Shown here one piece after another: positions 51,491 to 64,000 of a DNA stretch of 64,000 bases (position 1 is the stretch's first letter; every line of letters begins with the position of its first letter). Position numbers and translations under genes: made by a program. The notes beneath the pieces are model-generated. The model was given only the letters and a program-made list of their open reading frames with translations. It was not told the origin of the DNA and did no database searches. Source of the DNA: Methanoregula sp. PtaU1.Bin051. Lineage in GTDB: Archaea; Halobacteriota; Methanomicrobia; Methanomicrobiales; Methanospirillaceae. The stretch covers positions 1-64,000 of the forward strand of contig MVRE01000011.1 of the NCBI GenBank assembly GCA_002067895.1, in the 5' to 3' direction.

Positions 51491-51781
51491 TCATGCCCTC
51501 TTGAGGGTAAGAATGTCGGATTCACCGGGATCCACAATGGCGAGAGCACTTACCATGAATGGTTTACCGCAGGCTTTTCCGAGTGCTACGCTTGAACCAT
51601 CGAAAGTATGGACGTACAGGTTCTTCTCGCTAATAATCCGGTTCCTGAAATTTTCCGGGCAGTTCCGCGCGGTCACGACGACCTGCGCTTTGCCTTCTTT
51701 GATGCATTGTTCGGTTTCGTTCTGGCCTAGAACGACATTTCCGGTCTTTATCGCTCTGCGCAGAGATGCATTAAAATCCAT
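51491..51781 (-). CDS. rpl30e: 50S ribosomal protein L30e
   Basis: This is a 96-residue protein of the L7Ae/L30e fold. The ATG at 51781 is preceded by AGGTGA 7 nt upstream; a TTG six bases earlier is less likely. Motifs: MDFNASLRRAIKTGNVVLGQ, VVVTARNCPENFRNRI, and VALGKACGKPFMVSALAIVD. The L30e gene between rpoA2 and nusA is the standard archaeal order. Confidence 0.95.
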   Translation of the reverse strand: MDFNASLRRAIKTGNVVLGQNETEQCIKEGKAQVVVTARNCPENFRNRIISEKNLYVHTFDGSSVALGKACGKPFMVSALAIVDPGESDILTLKRA

Positions 51782-51810
51782 TTCCAATTCACCTGTTTTT
51801 GTACAATTAC

Positions 51811-55616
<3,806 letters not shown>

Positions 55617-55626
55617 GGCACACCTC

Positions 55627-57444
55627 CTACACCACGTCCTCGAGCTTGAGACGAGGTGCTATTCCCATGCTTTTCATTTCATCCAGCAACAGCTTGAAAG
55701 CATAACTCATCTCGACCGGGTAGATATCCGTCTCATTACCGCAAGCAAGGCAGCGTGTCATGTTCCGTTTCCGGTCCAGCATCGCGACCATGCCACAGTG
55801 GGCACAGACGTATTCCTGCACCTTATCGGATTCGTCAAGCAGGCGTTCTTTCAACGCCATCGCCGCACCATGTCCGATCATAACGTCCCGTTCCATTTCG
55901 CCGAATCGCAGGCCTCCCTCGCGGGCCCTGCCTTCTGTCGGCTGGCGTGTCAGAACCTGCACCGGGCCCCGTGAGCGGGCATGCATCTTGGAGCTGACCA
56001 TATGGTACAGCTTCTGGTAATAGATCACTCCGACATAGATATCGGCCTTGAACGGTTTGCCGGTAATACCGTCATACATGACCTCACGGCCGGTATGGGA
56101 GAATCCAAGCTTCTTGAGAGACTGCCGGATTGAGCCTTCCAGCTCCCCTCCAAAAGCGGTCCCGTTGATCCTATGGCCTTCAAGTGCTCCGACTTTACCG
56201 CCCAGCATTTCAAGCATATGCCCGATCGTCATCCGGCTCGGAATGGCATGCGGGTTGATGACGAGATCGGGGGTCATCCCAATCTCGGTGAACGGCATGT
56301 CTTCCTGCCGGGTTATCAGGCCTATGACTCCTTTCTGTCCGTGCCGGGAAGCGAACTTGTCACCGACTTCGGGGATGCGCAGGTCACGAGTTCTGACCTT
56401 GACCAGCCGTGAGCTGTTCTCACCCTCTGTGATGATAACCGTGTCTACGATCCCATGTTCGTTGCTGCGCATAGTGACAGAGGTGTCACGGCGTTTCTCG
56501 ACAGTAATCAGGTCACTTGTCGGTTCTTCAAGGAATCTTGGAGGAGATGTCTTGCCGATCAGCACGTCCTTTTCCATCACGACGGTTTCCGGATTGATTA
56601 CACCATCCTCGTCCAAGTTCTTATAAGCCTCGGTACCATGGGCGCCGGAAACGTCCTCATCCGGTATCTGGATCCGGTCCACCTGCCCACCAGGATACCG
56701 GCGCTCTTCGCCTTCATACGTCCGGAAGAAATGGGAGCGGCCAAGACCTCGATCAATGGAGGCCTTGTTGAAAATGAGCGCATCTTCAATGTTGTAACCT
56801 TCATACGAGAGAATTGCCACGACGAAATTTTGACCTGCGGGCCGGTCATCTGATCCAATCAGTTCGGAGGTCTGGGTATTGGTCAGTGGCTTCTGCACAT
56901 AATGGAGCAGGTGGCCGCGGGTATCCGGGCGCAGTTTCATGTTGGCCGCACCGAATCCGAGTGCCTGCTTGACCATGCCTGCCCCCATCGTGACACGCGG
57001 GCTGGCATTGTGCTCCGGGAAGGGCACGTGTGCCGCCCCGATGCCGAGGATAAGTGACGGGTCGATCTCAAGATGGGTATGTTCCGGTGTCGCGTCCTCT
57101 GGATTCATAGCGATAAAAAGGTCCTCTTCCTCCTCTGCATCGATAAACTCGATCATTCCGTTGCGGACAAAGTGCTCGAACCCGATTTCCCTGTTTGAGA
57201 GTTTTTCCAGATCATTGTCGCTGATTAAGGGGTTCCCGTCTTTCAGGACAATAAGCGGGCGCCTCGCACGACCCCGGTCGGTCAGGATAACCACGTCCCC
57301 ATTATATTCCTTATAGGATACGTTGATCTCTGTCGGGATTGTTCCCTGCCGGCGCATTGACCGGATTGTCGATACCATCTCTGAGGGATTATCAACGAGT
57401 CCGATGAGTGCACCGTCAACGAATACCCGCGATTTCTTGGTCAT
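55627..57444 (-). CDS. rpoB1: DNA-directed RNA polymerase subunit B' (Rpo2C)
   Basis: This is a 605-residue C-terminal part of the second-largest subunit. Motifs: [60 protein letters not shown] and [19 protein letters not shown]. The zinc ribbon is [19 protein letters not shown] with the following CGNE. It overlaps rpoB2 by 4 bp. B is split into B'' and B' in methanogens, in agreement with the proposed lineage. Confidence 0.97.
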   Translation of the reverse strand: MTKKSRVFVDGALIGLVDNPSEMVSTIRSMRRQGTIPTEINVSYKEYNGDVVILTDRGRARRPLIVLKDGNPLISDNDLEKLSNREIGFEHFVRNGMIEFIDAEEEEDLFIAMNPEDATPEHTHLEIDPSLILGIGAAHVPFPEHNASPRVTMGAGMVKQALGFGAANMKLRPDTRGHLLHYVQKPLTNTQTSELIGSDDRPAGQNFVVAILSYEGYNIEDALIFNKASIDRGLGRSHFFRTYEGEERRYPGGQVDRIQIPDEDVSGAHGTEAYKNLDEDGVINPETVVMEKDVLIGKTSPPRFLEEPTSDLITVEKRRDTSVTMRSNEHGIVDTVIITEGENSSRLVKVRTRDLRIPEVGDKFASRHGQKGVIGLITRQEDMPFTEIGMTPDLVINPHAIPSRMTIGHMLEMLGGKVGALEGHRINGTAFGGELEGSIRQSLKKLGFSHTGREVMYDGITGKPFKADIYVGVIYYQKLYHMVSSKMHARSRGPVQVLTRQPTEGRAREGGLRFGEMERDVMIGHGAAMALKERLLDESDKVQEYVCAHCGMVAMLDRKRNMTRCLACGNETDIYPVEMSYAFKLLLDEMKSMGIAPRLKLEDVV

Positions 57445-59006
57445 CGGATTTCACCCCGGATCTTCTCGACACCAAGCGAATAAAGGATCCTCATTAAGTC
57501 CTCCTCGTTATCCACACCTTTGCTGATCTCGACCATCTGGGCAAAATTCTTAACAAGGCCGCAGTTCGGACCTTCAGGGGTCTCACTCGGGCAGATACGG
57601 CCCCACTGGGTCGGGTGCAGGTCACGTGCCTCGAAATGGGGCTGCGAGCGCGAGAGCGGTGAGATTACCCTTCGCAGGTGGGAGAGAACACTCATGTGAT
57701 CGACACGGTCGAGGAGTTGCGATACGCCGGTCCTCCCGCCGACCCAGTTGCCTGTGGCGAGCGGATGGAGGAGCCTTTCAGTCAGAACATCAGCACGTAC
57801 CGCAGTTGCAATCGAGAGGTCGCGGTGGCGCATGCTTGCCCGCTCGAGCTGGTATTTTATATCGCGGGTAAGCCGGTTGAGTGAAATCCTGAAAAGGTCT
57901 TCCATCAGGTCTCCGGCGAGTTTCAAGCGCTTATTCGAATAATGATCCTTGTCATCTATCCGCCGCTTGTCTAGCACAAGATCGAAACACGCCTCAGCCA
58001 TACGCCCGAGGAAATGCCCCTTGGCAAGGCGCTCGCTCTGGATAGCTTCGAGATACCCCTCATCGCCCTCCTTGAGATCGCCGTGCTGGTAGTTGAGATG
58101 AGGTAAAAGATAGTTATCAAGGACAAATTCGGCACGCTTACGCTGGTAATCCTTGGTCTGGTTGGGCGCAAGCTTCTTGCCCACATACATGATACCCCCA
58201 TCAACTGAATCACACTCGCTCTCCTCGAGGTTCTGCATCATGAAGGTCAGGATCTCTTCATCCGTAGATACTGCATTTACGACTTCCTGGTCGTTTGTCA
58301 TGCCCAGCGCCCGCATCAGGTCAACGAATTTCAGATGCCCGGCAACCGATGGGAACGAGACTTCCAACAGATTCTTCTTGTTGCGTTCGACAACAACAAG
58401 AGCACGGTACCCGCGAAACTGGGAGAACACTTTCGCAACGTAGATTCGCTCGTTATACCTCTCGGTATACTCGGTCATGATCTTGTTCGATGCCAGATCC
58501 TCAAGCGTCATCAGCACACGCTCGGTGCCATTTACAATAAAATAACCACCCGGGTCATAGGCATCTTCCCCATGGGAAACCCGCTCGGCATCGTTCATGC
58601 CATACAGGTTACAGGATACCGATCCGACCATGATAGGCAGCTGGCCGATGGTCGTGACGACAGGTTCCTGCCGGTCTTCACCATGGACGAGTGTGAGGTC
58701 AAGCTGTATCGGAGCCGCATAGGTCAGGTTGCGCAACCGGGCTTCGCTCGGAAAGAGATCCCCCTGCGAACCGTCCGCTTCCCGCACCAGCGGTTTTTTT
58801 ACCTCGATCTTGCCCAGTTCCACCCAGACTGGATCGTTGTTCCTGCCACGATTCTCGATGTCGGTTTCAATGACCCGCTGTTCATCCACGACCTTCTGGA
58901 GATTGTGGGTTAGGAAATAGTTGAAGGAGTCAAGCTGGTGGCGCGCAACATGCTCCCGTGAAAAATATGCCCGAGATAAAATACTTCTGTCAATCAGAAC
59001 GATCAA
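57441..59006 (-). CDS. rpoB2: DNA-directed RNA polymerase subunit B'' (Rpo2N)
   Basis: This is a 521-residue N-terminal part of the second-largest subunit. Features: [60 protein letters not shown] and [20 protein letters not shown] near the end. The start is TTG at 59006, 7 bp after the rpoH stop; no ATG or GTG is placed well. It overlaps rpoB1 by 4 bp. Confidence 0.96.
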   Translation of the reverse strand: MIVLIDRSILSRAYFSREHVARHQLDSFNYFLTHNLQKVVDEQRVIETDIENRGRNNDPVWVELGKIEVKKPLVREADGSQGDLFPSEARLRNLTYAAPIQLDLTLVHGEDRQEPVVTTIGQLPIMVGSVSCNLYGMNDAERVSHGEDAYDPGGYFIVNGTERVLMTLEDLASNKIMTEYTERYNERIYVAKVFSQFRGYRALVVVERNKKNLLEVSFPSVAGHLKFVDLMRALGMTNDQEVVNAVSTDEEILTFMMQNLEESECDSVDGGIMYVGKKLAPNQTKDYQRKRAEFVLDNYLLPHLNYQHGDLKEGDEGYLEAIQSERLAKGHFLGRMAEACFDLVLDKRRIDDKDHYSNKRLKLAGDLMEDLFRISLNRLTRDIKYQLERASMRHRDLSIATAVRADVLTERLLHPLATGNWVGGRTGVSQLLDRVDHMSVLSHLRRVISPLSRSQPHFEARDLHPTQWGRICPSETPEGPNCGLVKNFAQMVEISKGVDNEEDLMRILYSLGVEKIRGEIR

Positions 59007-59013
59007 TCCTGAA

Positions 59014-59265
59014 TTACTTCTTCGGCCTTCTGATCACAAGACGGTACGATTCGGCCTTACCCGCGGTATGACTTTTCCTGACAATGCGGATGACGTCGTC
59101 GACTTTTGCCCCGACCGATTTTACTGCCGGATCATCATGGTAAATTTTTGGCAATTGTTCGGTTGTAATGTTGTATAAAGAAAGTAACGTCCCTACGTCA
59201 CTCTCGCTCATAATAGTATGTTCTGGCACCATATCGTGCTCAAGGACTTTTAATTTGGTGCTCAA
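59014..59265 (-). CDS. rpoH: DNA-directed RNA polymerase subunit H (Rpo5)
   Basis: This is an 83-residue archaeal Rpb5 C-terminal domain. [40 protein letters not shown] and [11 protein letters not shown] are characteristic. The likely start is TTG at 59265 ([10 protein letters not shown]), since the frame upstream runs into the tRNA-Lys gene and codes nothing family-like. GGGGG lies about 10 nt before. It leads the polymerase operon. Both it and rpoB2 then use TTG, which would lower their initiation. Confidence 0.92.
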   Translation of the reverse strand: MSTKLKVLEHDMVPEHTIMSESDVGTLLSLYNITTEQLPKIYHDDPAVKSVGAKVDDVIRIVRKSHTAGKAESYRLVIRRPKK

Positions 59266-59339
59266 GGAAAAACCCCCATTACGATCATGATTCCTCTCTG
59301 GTGCATTACCTGGAAAAATTCCACGATTCCTCGTGGCAG

Positions 59340-59413
59340 CGGGCCCGGAGGGATTTGAACCCCCGACCACCTGGTTAAAAGCCAGGCGCTCTACCGGACT
59401 GAGCTACGAGCCC
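59340..59413 (-). tRNA. tRNA-Lys (anticodon TTT)
   Basis: This is a 74-nt tRNA on the minus strand. The acceptor GGGCTCG pairs with CGGGCCC, with discriminator G. The anticodon stem CCTGG/CCAGG encloses CTTTTAA, so the anticodon is TTT. D arm AGCTCAGTCCGGTAGAGC and T loop TTCAAAT are normal. It lies 74 bp upstream of the rpoH start on the same strand. A TATA box TTTATATAG (59461-59454, minus) lies about 40 bp upstream and could drive both. Confidence 0.95.
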
Positions 59414-59511
59414 CCAAGGTAAGATGTACAGCATTATTACAATGCAATAAGACTATATAAATATTCTTACTATATCAGAAAAAATGATCGGAACCCAGTT
59501 TGATCCTGTGA

Positions 59512-60147
59512 TCAAGCCGGGGAATTTTCCCCAAACCGGTTAGTGATCTCCTTAAGTCGCACCTCAGCGATCTGGATTTTCTCTTTTAGTTTTGTAATTG
59601 CGGCCCGGTCTGATTCAGCAACGGTTTTACCAAGTACGTCCATGCCGCTTGAGGATATCAGAACAGATAGCAGGTTTTTGTCAACATTGATGTTCCTGAG
59701 CAGCGTATAATATTCCCTGAGAGTCTCTGCATCGAGTCCCGCATCCTGAGCGCGGAGCATCTCCCTTACCAGAGCCTTGCGCCGTTCGAACACCCGTTCG
59801 ATCGCCCCGAGAAGCTCAGCCGTGTTCACCGGTTTTGAGACAAAATCGTCGATGCACATACTATGCTCAAAAGCTTCTTCAGGTGTGATCTTCTTGGCAG
59901 AGAACATCAGGATCGGTATGTCGCTGGTTTCAGGATTCCTCCTGATCTGCTCCAATGCCTCCCACCCGTCTACGGGTTCCATCATGATGTCAAGAAGGAT
60001 CAGGTCGGGTCTCGAAGAGGAGAGGAGGGTGAGGCATTCATTACCGTCATGCGCTGCGATTGGCTTATACCCTTTCCGTTTCAGCAGTGTAACGAGCCCA
60101 TCAACAATATAAGGGCTGTCATCTACAATCATGATGGTTTCATTCAT
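59512..60147 (-). CDS. Response regulator with helical C-terminal region (copy 1)
   Basis: This is a 211-residue protein. Receiver domain (about 1-120): IMIVDDSPYIVDGLVTLLKR, phospho-acceptor aspartate in LILLDIMMEPVDGWEALEQI, and lysine in DFVSKPVNTAELL. The C-terminal about 85 residues are helical (DAETLREYYTLLRNINVDKN, ITKLKEKIQIAEVRLKEITN) with no known output domain. It is a clear paralogue of the gene at 60294 and lies 146 bp away. No kinase is adjacent. Confidence 0.92.
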   Translation of the reverse strand: MNETIMIVDDSPYIVDGLVTLLKRKGYKPIAAHDGNECLTLLSSSRPDLILLDIMMEPVDGWEALEQIRRNPETSDIPILMFSAKKITPEEAFEHSMCIDDFVSKPVNTAELLGAIERVFERRKALVREMLRAQDAGLDAETLREYYTLLRNINVDKNLLSVLISSSGMDVLGKTVAESDRAAITKLKEKIQIAEVRLKEITNRFGENSPA

Positions 60148-60293
60148 AACATCCCGACTCCTGCAATCCGCTTCATCCCGTGACGATCGTATTCGAACCG
60201 GAAGCCCGGGTACTCAGAAAAATGAGAGTCCGTTTGCCAGGTTCCGCACTTTCCTTACCTAGATGCTACTGCAAAGATACTACTGCAACGATT

Positions 60294-60941
60294 TCAACCT
60301 GTAGGCGTATTCGACAGGTTGCCCGACAACTCATCCCGTATCTGCTGCAGACGGCCTTCCTGGAACCGGATATTTGTCTCCATGCTCTTGATTGCACGGG
60401 ATATCTCGTCGGATACACGTGCCTTGGTATCGTTGAGGTTATAGGTAGTTTCAAGGATCTTCAAAAGCCGCCGGTTCACATCGATGCTCTTGCTCAGCCG
60501 GGCGTATTCACTGATAATCTGGGCATCAAATCCGGACTGGCGTGCAACGTCAACATCAGTTTTTATCGTCTGCCGTCGGTTCAGGACATGTTCGATCGCA
60601 TCGTAGAGCTCGCGGTGAGTGATTGGCTTTAAGACATAGTCTTCGATATAGATCCCATACTCCTGGGCTTCAGCAGGAGTCAGCTGCTTTGCCGTAAGCA
60701 TAAGCACAGGTATCTCTTTTGTCTGGGGGTTCTCTTTGATCCGCTCCAGCGTCTCCCAGCCGTCCATGGGCTCCATCATGATGTCCAGCAGGATCAGGTC
60801 AGGAGAGACCGTCTTGAGAATGTCAAGACACTCTTCCCCGCCGTATGCTGCAACTGTCCGGTATCCGCCCCGTTCCAGCATGGTAACAAATACATCGACA
60901 ATGAACGGGCTGTCGTCAACCACCATGATCGTATACATCAC
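60294..60941 (-). CDS. Response regulator with helical C-terminal region (copy 2)
   Basis: This 215-residue paralogue of copy 1 has the same layout: receiver (about 1-120, IMVVDDSPFIVDVFVTMLER, LILLDIMMEPMDGWETLERI, YVLKPITHRELYDAIEHVLN) and a helical tail (ISEYARLSKSIDVNRRLLKI). Its ATG overlaps the stop of the roadblock gene by 4 bp. The coupling to a roadblock protein suggests a common output that may involve a small GTPase or ATPase elsewhere. Confidence 0.92.
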   Translation of the reverse strand: MMYTIMVVDDSPFIVDVFVTMLERGGYRTVAAYGGEECLDILKTVSPDLILLDIMMEPMDGWETLERIKENPQTKEIPVLMLTAKQLTPAEAQEYGIYIEDYVLKPITHRELYDAIEHVLNRRQTIKTDVDVARQSGFDAQIISEYARLSKSIDVNRRLLKILETTYNLNDTKARVSDEISRAIKSMETNIRFQEGRLQQIRDELSGNLSNTPTG

Positions 60942-61297
60942 TTCACCTCACCGATATTTTTCGCAATGGATAGGATCTTATCACTGATCTGTCCTGAACC
61001 CGTCCTGTTGTTCAGAATAGATGTTACCAGAAAATTATCGCCGGCTCCTACCACCATGATGGTTGTATCAGAGCCCCGGATTGTCACCAGATCCATTGAA
61101 TGCATCCGGATGATGTTAGCTGCGGATTCCGCAGATGCAAGGACTGTTGCCATGAGTGCACAAAACCACGCCACGTTTAGATCGCGGTCAAAGGATTTGC
61201 CCGCAACAACCCCGTCCCGGGATACGACTGCGCACGCTGTTACCCCTTCGATAGTTCGGATCCTGTCAATAAAACCGGCGATCCTATCCTTCAGCAT
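60938..61297 (-). CDS. Roadblock/LC7 domain protein coupled to response regulator
   Basis: This is a 119-residue protein beginning MLKDRIAGFIDRIRTIEGVT. The core ACAVVSRDGVVAGKSFDRDL, ASAESAANIIRMHSMDLVTI and IMVVGAGDNFLVTSILN matches the roadblock/LC7 fold, with the usual strand-helix order. It is followed by two tandem response regulators. A TATA-like ATATATATTTAAAG (minus) near 61355-61368 can drive all three. No GTPase gene was found nearby. Confidence 0.87.
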   Translation of the reverse strand: MLKDRIAGFIDRIRTIEGVTACAVVSRDGVVAGKSFDRDLNVAWFCALMATVLASAESAANIIRMHSMDLVTIRGSDTTIMVVGAGDNFLVTSILNNRTGSGQISDKILSIAKNIGEVK

Positions 61298-61606
61298 GGA
61301 ATCTACACCTGATGTACTATCCTTAAATTATTCATAATGCCTGTGACAACTTTAAATATATATTGTTTTCACCCCTCCACGGGAACCTTCACCAACGTAA
61401 AAACAGGCAACGGTTAATCCTGCAATAGCGTCCGGGTACATTCCTTTCACCCCGGTAATATTACTTGGCGGACATTTGATGAATATCCGCCCAAATGCAA
61501 TACGTATACCAATATTCTTCAATACGAAGTTTTAACATAGTCCTGCGGACAACAAGAACATTCCTGCCGGCATTCAGGATCTTTCCGGTTCGCGTTCGGT
61601 GGAACC
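61298..61606. other. Intergenic promoter region
   Basis: This 309-bp stretch between divergent genes holds an AT-rich TATA element around 61352-61370 for the roadblock operon. I see no gene in the rest. The region before the small membrane protein carries a weak TATA candidate. Confidence 0.4.
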
Positions 61607-61828
61607 ATGGCATATGAAGCACTCATCCTCGTAATCTTCGGTCTTGCTATCTTTTTCCAGCAGTTCATCATGTATCTGATGTATGTCAGGATCCGGCAGC
61701 TGCTGCGTGAGCTGGATGAAATCAGCGGGAAGGTTAAAATCAACGATACAGAGCTGGAAAACCTGATCCGGCGACTCGAGGAATTCAAACGCTCTGATAA
61801 CAACAATGAATGGCACAAATCGTCATGA
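61607..61828 (+). CDS. Small single-span membrane protein with coiled coil
   Basis: This is a 73-residue protein starting MAYEALILVIFGLAIFFQQF. One transmembrane segment (about 4-27) is followed by a charged helical region (RIRQLLRELDEISGKVKIND, LENLIRRLEEFKR) with heptad spacing. It is plausible as a genuine small protein because the composition changes from hydrophobic to amphipathic and the ATG follows GGAACC. No family is recognised. It stands alone, just upstream of tRNA-Pro. Confidence 0.6.
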   Translation: MAYEALILVIFGLAIFFQQFIMYLMYVRIRQLLRELDEISGKVKINDTELENLIRRLEEFKRSDNNNEWHKSS

Positions 61829-61891
61829 TTTTGATATATTTTTCCTGATATGGCAAGATAGATAAGCCATCCGGACGTATAGTATGAGCGC

Positions 61892-61965
61892 GGGGCCATA
61901 GGGTAGCCTGGCCATCCTAGGAGACTGGGGGTCTTCTGACTCGCGTTCAAATCGCGATGGCCCCA
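61892..61965 (+). tRNA. tRNA-Pro (anticodon GGG)
   Basis: This is a 74-nt tRNA. Acceptor GGGGCCA pairs with TGGCCCC, with discriminator A. The anticodon stem GGAGA/TCTTC (one wobble) encloses CTGGGGG, so the anticodon is GGG. T arm TCGCG-TTCAAAT-CGCGA is perfect. CCA is not encoded. A TATA-like GATATATTTT (61833-61842) lies about 50 bp upstream, next to the end of the small membrane protein gene. Confidence 0.93.
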
Positions 61966-61990
61966 TCGTTTTTGAAATCCCGGTGGAAAA

Positions 61991-62845
61991 ATGAAACTCA
62001 CGAAGACCTGCGAGCACTGCCTTCTTTCCCGGGTTGAACTCGAATGTTCACTTTCAGGGGCTTCGCCGGACCTAACCTCCTGTATCAGGCAGGAGTGCAC
62101 TCATATTCTCTCTGACCTTTGGAATTCCGAGCTTTTACACCCCCAGATCGCGAGCTGCATTCACCGCCATGCCTGCCGGAGATTGGGAGATCCGGACCCG
62201 TTCCGTCATCTCAAGACCGAAGGGAACCGGCAGGCACTGGAAGTATGCCGGAAAAAACGGGTGGAGCTGGAGACATTTCGTGACCGTGTTCTTGCAAGTG
62301 TGATCGCCAACACATTCGATTACGGGGTTCATAACCATACCGTTGACTGCGATTTTTTTGCATTTTTCGAACGCGAATTCTCCAAAGGACTGACCGTCGA
62401 CCATACGGACCGGATTCTTTCAAAGGCAAAACAGGTTGTTTACCTGACCGATAACTGCGGAGAAATCGTGTTCGACCGCCTCGTAATTGAGTTCCTGAAA
62501 AAACATGGATCGCATATCACGCTTGCCGTACGGGATGCCCCGATCCTGAACGATGCAACCTTGGAGGATGCGAGATCCCTCCTTTTCAACAAATATGTCG
62601 ATAACCTTACAACGACGGGAGCCGGGGCAGAGATCGGTATCGACCTGTATAAGATGCCTGCGGATCTGACCGATGCCATCGACAGCTGCACTATCATCAT
62701 CGCAAAAGGAATGGCCAACTACGAATCCCTTTCGATGTACAGGGATCTTCCCCCGGTTGCGTACCTGATGGCGGTGAAGTGCCAGCCGGTGGCGGATGAT
62801 GTCGGGATTCCTGTCGGTTCACGGATTGCTTTACTAAGGGATTAG
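61991..62845 (+). CDS. DUF89/ARMT1-like metal-dependent phosphatase
   Basis: This is a 284-residue archaeal DUF89 protein. The N-terminal part has cysteines in CEHCLLSRVELEC and a helical bundle. The C-terminal metal-binding core shows VVYLTDNCGEIVFDRLVIEF (with the Asp-Asn pair), VRDAPILNDATLEDAR and IIIAKGMANYESLS. DUF89 proteins hydrolyse sugar phosphates and related damaged metabolites in a metal-dependent way. The specific substrate is unknown. It begins 26 bp after tRNA-Pro. Confidence 0.9.
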   Translation: MKLTKTCEHCLLSRVELECSLSGASPDLTSCIRQECTHILSDLWNSELLHPQIASCIHRHACRRLGDPDPFRHLKTEGNRQALEVCRKKRVELETFRDRVLASVIANTFDYGVHNHTVDCDFFAFFEREFSKGLTVDHTDRILSKAKQVVYLTDNCGEIVFDRLVIEFLKKHGSHITLAVRDAPILNDATLEDARSLLFNKYVDNLTTTGAGAEIGIDLYKMPADLTDAIDSCTIIIAKGMANYESLSMYRDLPPVAYLMAVKCQPVADDVGIPVGSRIALLRD

Positions 62846-63000
62846 GCAGGTTGCTTCCAGTTACCTTCCTGATGTTATCCTCCTTATCTTCAGAAAGGGC
62901 CAGCCGGTTATGAGATGTAGGTAACATCGAGATCATCGTAATACCGGCAAGCTCAGAATGCTCCCAATATGCTTTTCTTTGCATACACTGATCTCTAACT

Positions 63001-63459
63001 ATGGTACTGCTGGAAGGGATGACACTCGGTTGGCTGCTCATCGTAGCCGGCGCCGTGCTGCTCCTTGTCGAAGTGCATAGTCCGGGTTTTTTTGCAACAG
63101 TTCCGGCGACCGTGATGATCGCGCTCGGCATCATGCTCCTGCTCGGCATTGACATTTACAATTCAGGGTGGGGTGCAATCGTCGGTGTTTCAGCTGCAAT
63201 CATCGCAGGTGGGATAACGGTTTATGCCTACAGCCGGATAACCCCTAACGAGAGCCCAACGACCATCAGCCGGGATTCGCTGATCGGGCGTGAGGGCATC
63301 GTGACAAAAGAGGTGGACCCCCAAAGCCTCAACGGGAAGGTAAATGTCAGCAGCGCCGAGTGGAGTGCCCATTCCACCGGTGCGACCATCCCGGCTGGCA
63401 GGAAAGTGCGGGTCGTAGACTCCGAAGGCGTACACATAGTAGTAGAAGAGGTTGCGTAA
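63001..63459 (+). CDS. NfeD-like membrane protein
   Basis: This is a 152-residue short-form NfeD. N-terminal membrane segments (about 8-65, WLLIVAGAVLLLVEVHSPGF, ATVMIALGIMLLLGI, IVGVSAAIIAGGITVYAY) precede an OB-fold (about 88-152, SLIGREGIVTKEVDPQSLNG, GRKVRVVDSEGVHIVVEEVA). NfeD proteins are encoded with stomatin-like proteins, as here (1 bp apart), and influence membrane microdomains. The N-terminal protease domain of long NfeD is absent. Confidence 0.93.
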   Translation: MVLLEGMTLGWLLIVAGAVLLLVEVHSPGFFATVPATVMIALGIMLLLGIDIYNSGWGAIVGVSAAIIAGGITVYAYSRITPNESPTTISRDSLIGREGIVTKEVDPQSLNGKVNVSSAEWSAHSTGATIPAGRKVRVVDSEGVHIVVEEVA

Positions 63460-63460
63460 C

Positions 63461-64000
63461 ATGCCATTCATTGACACGATAATCACAATATTCCTGATCC
63501 TTGTTGTCGTCGCCATCTTTGCACGGGGCGTCGTGATCATCCAGCCTTACGAGCAGGGCCTGCAGATCCGGCTCGGCAAGTATGTCGGGCGTATGAACCC
63601 GGGATTCCGCTGGATCGTCCCGTTCGTTTCCGAAGTGATCAAGCTGGATCTGCGCACACAGGTGATGGACGTCCCGAGCCAGGAGGTGATTACCAAGGAC
63701 AACTCGCCGACCAACGTAGATGCGATTGTCTACGTACGGGTAATCGATCCGGAGAAGGCCTATTTCGAAGTCTCCAACTACCGGATGGCGACCGTTGCAC
63801 TTGCGCAGACGAGCCTGCGTGGGATTATCGGCGACATGGAGCTCGACGAAGTCCTGTACAACCGTGACATTATCAACATGAAACTGCGCGATATTCTCGA
63901 CCGCGAGACCGATCAGTGGGGGGTCAAGGTCGAACGGGTAGAGATCAAGGAGGTCGACCCGGTCGAGGCGGTCAAGAACGCCATGACCGAACAGACGGCG
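63461..64000 (+). CDS. Stomatin/prohibitin (SPFH) family protein, 3' end outside window
   Basis: The first 180 residues are visible. N-terminal membrane anchor MPFIDTIITIFLILVVVAIF, then the SPFH domain: VVIIQPYEQGLQIRLGKYVG, MNPGFRWIVPFVSEVIKLDL, TQVMDVPSQEVITKDNSPTN, SLRGIIGDMELDEVLYNRDI. It starts 1 bp after the nfeD stop and is thus co-transcribed with it. The gene continues past position 64000. It is probably a membrane scaffold, in partnership with NfeD. Confidence 0.94.
   Translation, partial: MPFIDTIITIFLILVVVAIFARGVVIIQPYEQGLQIRLGKYVGRMNPGFRWIVPFVSEVIKLDLRTQVMDVPSQEVITKDNSPTNVDAIVYVRVIDPEKAYFEVSNYRMATVALAQTSLRGIIGDMELDEVLYNRDIINMKLRDILDRETDQWGVKVERVEIKEVDPVEAVKNAMTEQTA

Overview
The window is chromosomal DNA of a methanogenic euryarchaeon, most likely of the order Methanomicrobiales (Methanoregula-like; the genus is a guess). 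The evidence is archaeal-type information genes: split RNA polymerase subunits A'/A'' and B'/B'', Rpo4 and RpoH, L39e, L31e, L21e and S19e, aIF6, SUI1, Pus10 with TrmY, SRP54/FtsY, RNase P Rpr2 and archaeal LeuRS. Methanogen-typical families (DUF371, DUF473, DUF655, HVO_0476, V4R sensors, PAC2) agree with this. TATA/BRE promoters and GGAGGTGAT-type ribosome binding sites are visible.

Layout. (1) 0.2-9.9 kb, all minus strand: a translation, tRNA-modification and secretion supercluster running from S19e to KsgA, with overlapping genes throughout. (2) 10.1-18.9 kb: mixed genes. These include a lipoprotein gene split by a frameshift in an A8 run, a HicB antitoxin whose HicA partner is broken, RNase P Rpr2 with a CRM-domain protein, purN with a CNNM/CBS membrane protein, exonuclease VII, and small archaeal families. 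(3) 18.998-22.245 kb: a 3,248-bp transposon not explained by one gene. It has 59-bp imperfect terminal inverted repeats starting GGTTCTGATGC and an 8-bp target duplication (TTCTTGAG). It carries a SWIM/zinc-ribbon/DDE transposase related to IS6 plus passengers: AbrB-like, winged-helix, Cys-rich, HNH and unknown proteins. Four CGTACG palindromes sit on the divergent promoters inside it. (4) 22.3-27.2 kb: Hsp20, CBS-ParB protein, a sugar nucleotidyltransferase, CobQ and SUI1.

(5) 27.3-39.9 kb: a surface-filament and signalling neighbourhood. It holds a TadA/FlaI-like ATPase with two TadC/FlaJ-like membrane proteins, roadblock/LC7 proteins, a MinD-like ATPase, a receiver-PAS protein, a soluble V4R-Cache-V4R sensor and an A24 prepilin-type peptidase. 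No Ras-like GTPase is present, so the usual roadblock partner is missing locally. (6) 39.9-45.3 kb: HisI, a PIN-ATPase-KH protein with a 20-bp palindrome at its promoter, and LeuRS. (7) 45.4-49.1 kb: a decaying accessory stretch with a GC-rich hairpin, two broken membrane-protein genes, an APH-like kinase and a truncated MNT nucleotidyltransferase.

(8) 49.2-51.0 kb: DUF5611, PAC2, DUF473 and tRNA-Arg(TCT). (9) 51.0-59.4 kb, minus strand: the RNA polymerase operon rpoH-B''-B'-A'-A''-rpl30e-nusA, preceded by tRNA-Lys(TTT). (10) 59.5-64 kb: two tandem response regulators with a roadblock protein, tRNA-Pro(GGG), a DUF89 protein, NfeD, and a stomatin-like protein cut by the window end.

All functions are read from sequence motifs and remembered family features; no database search was run.
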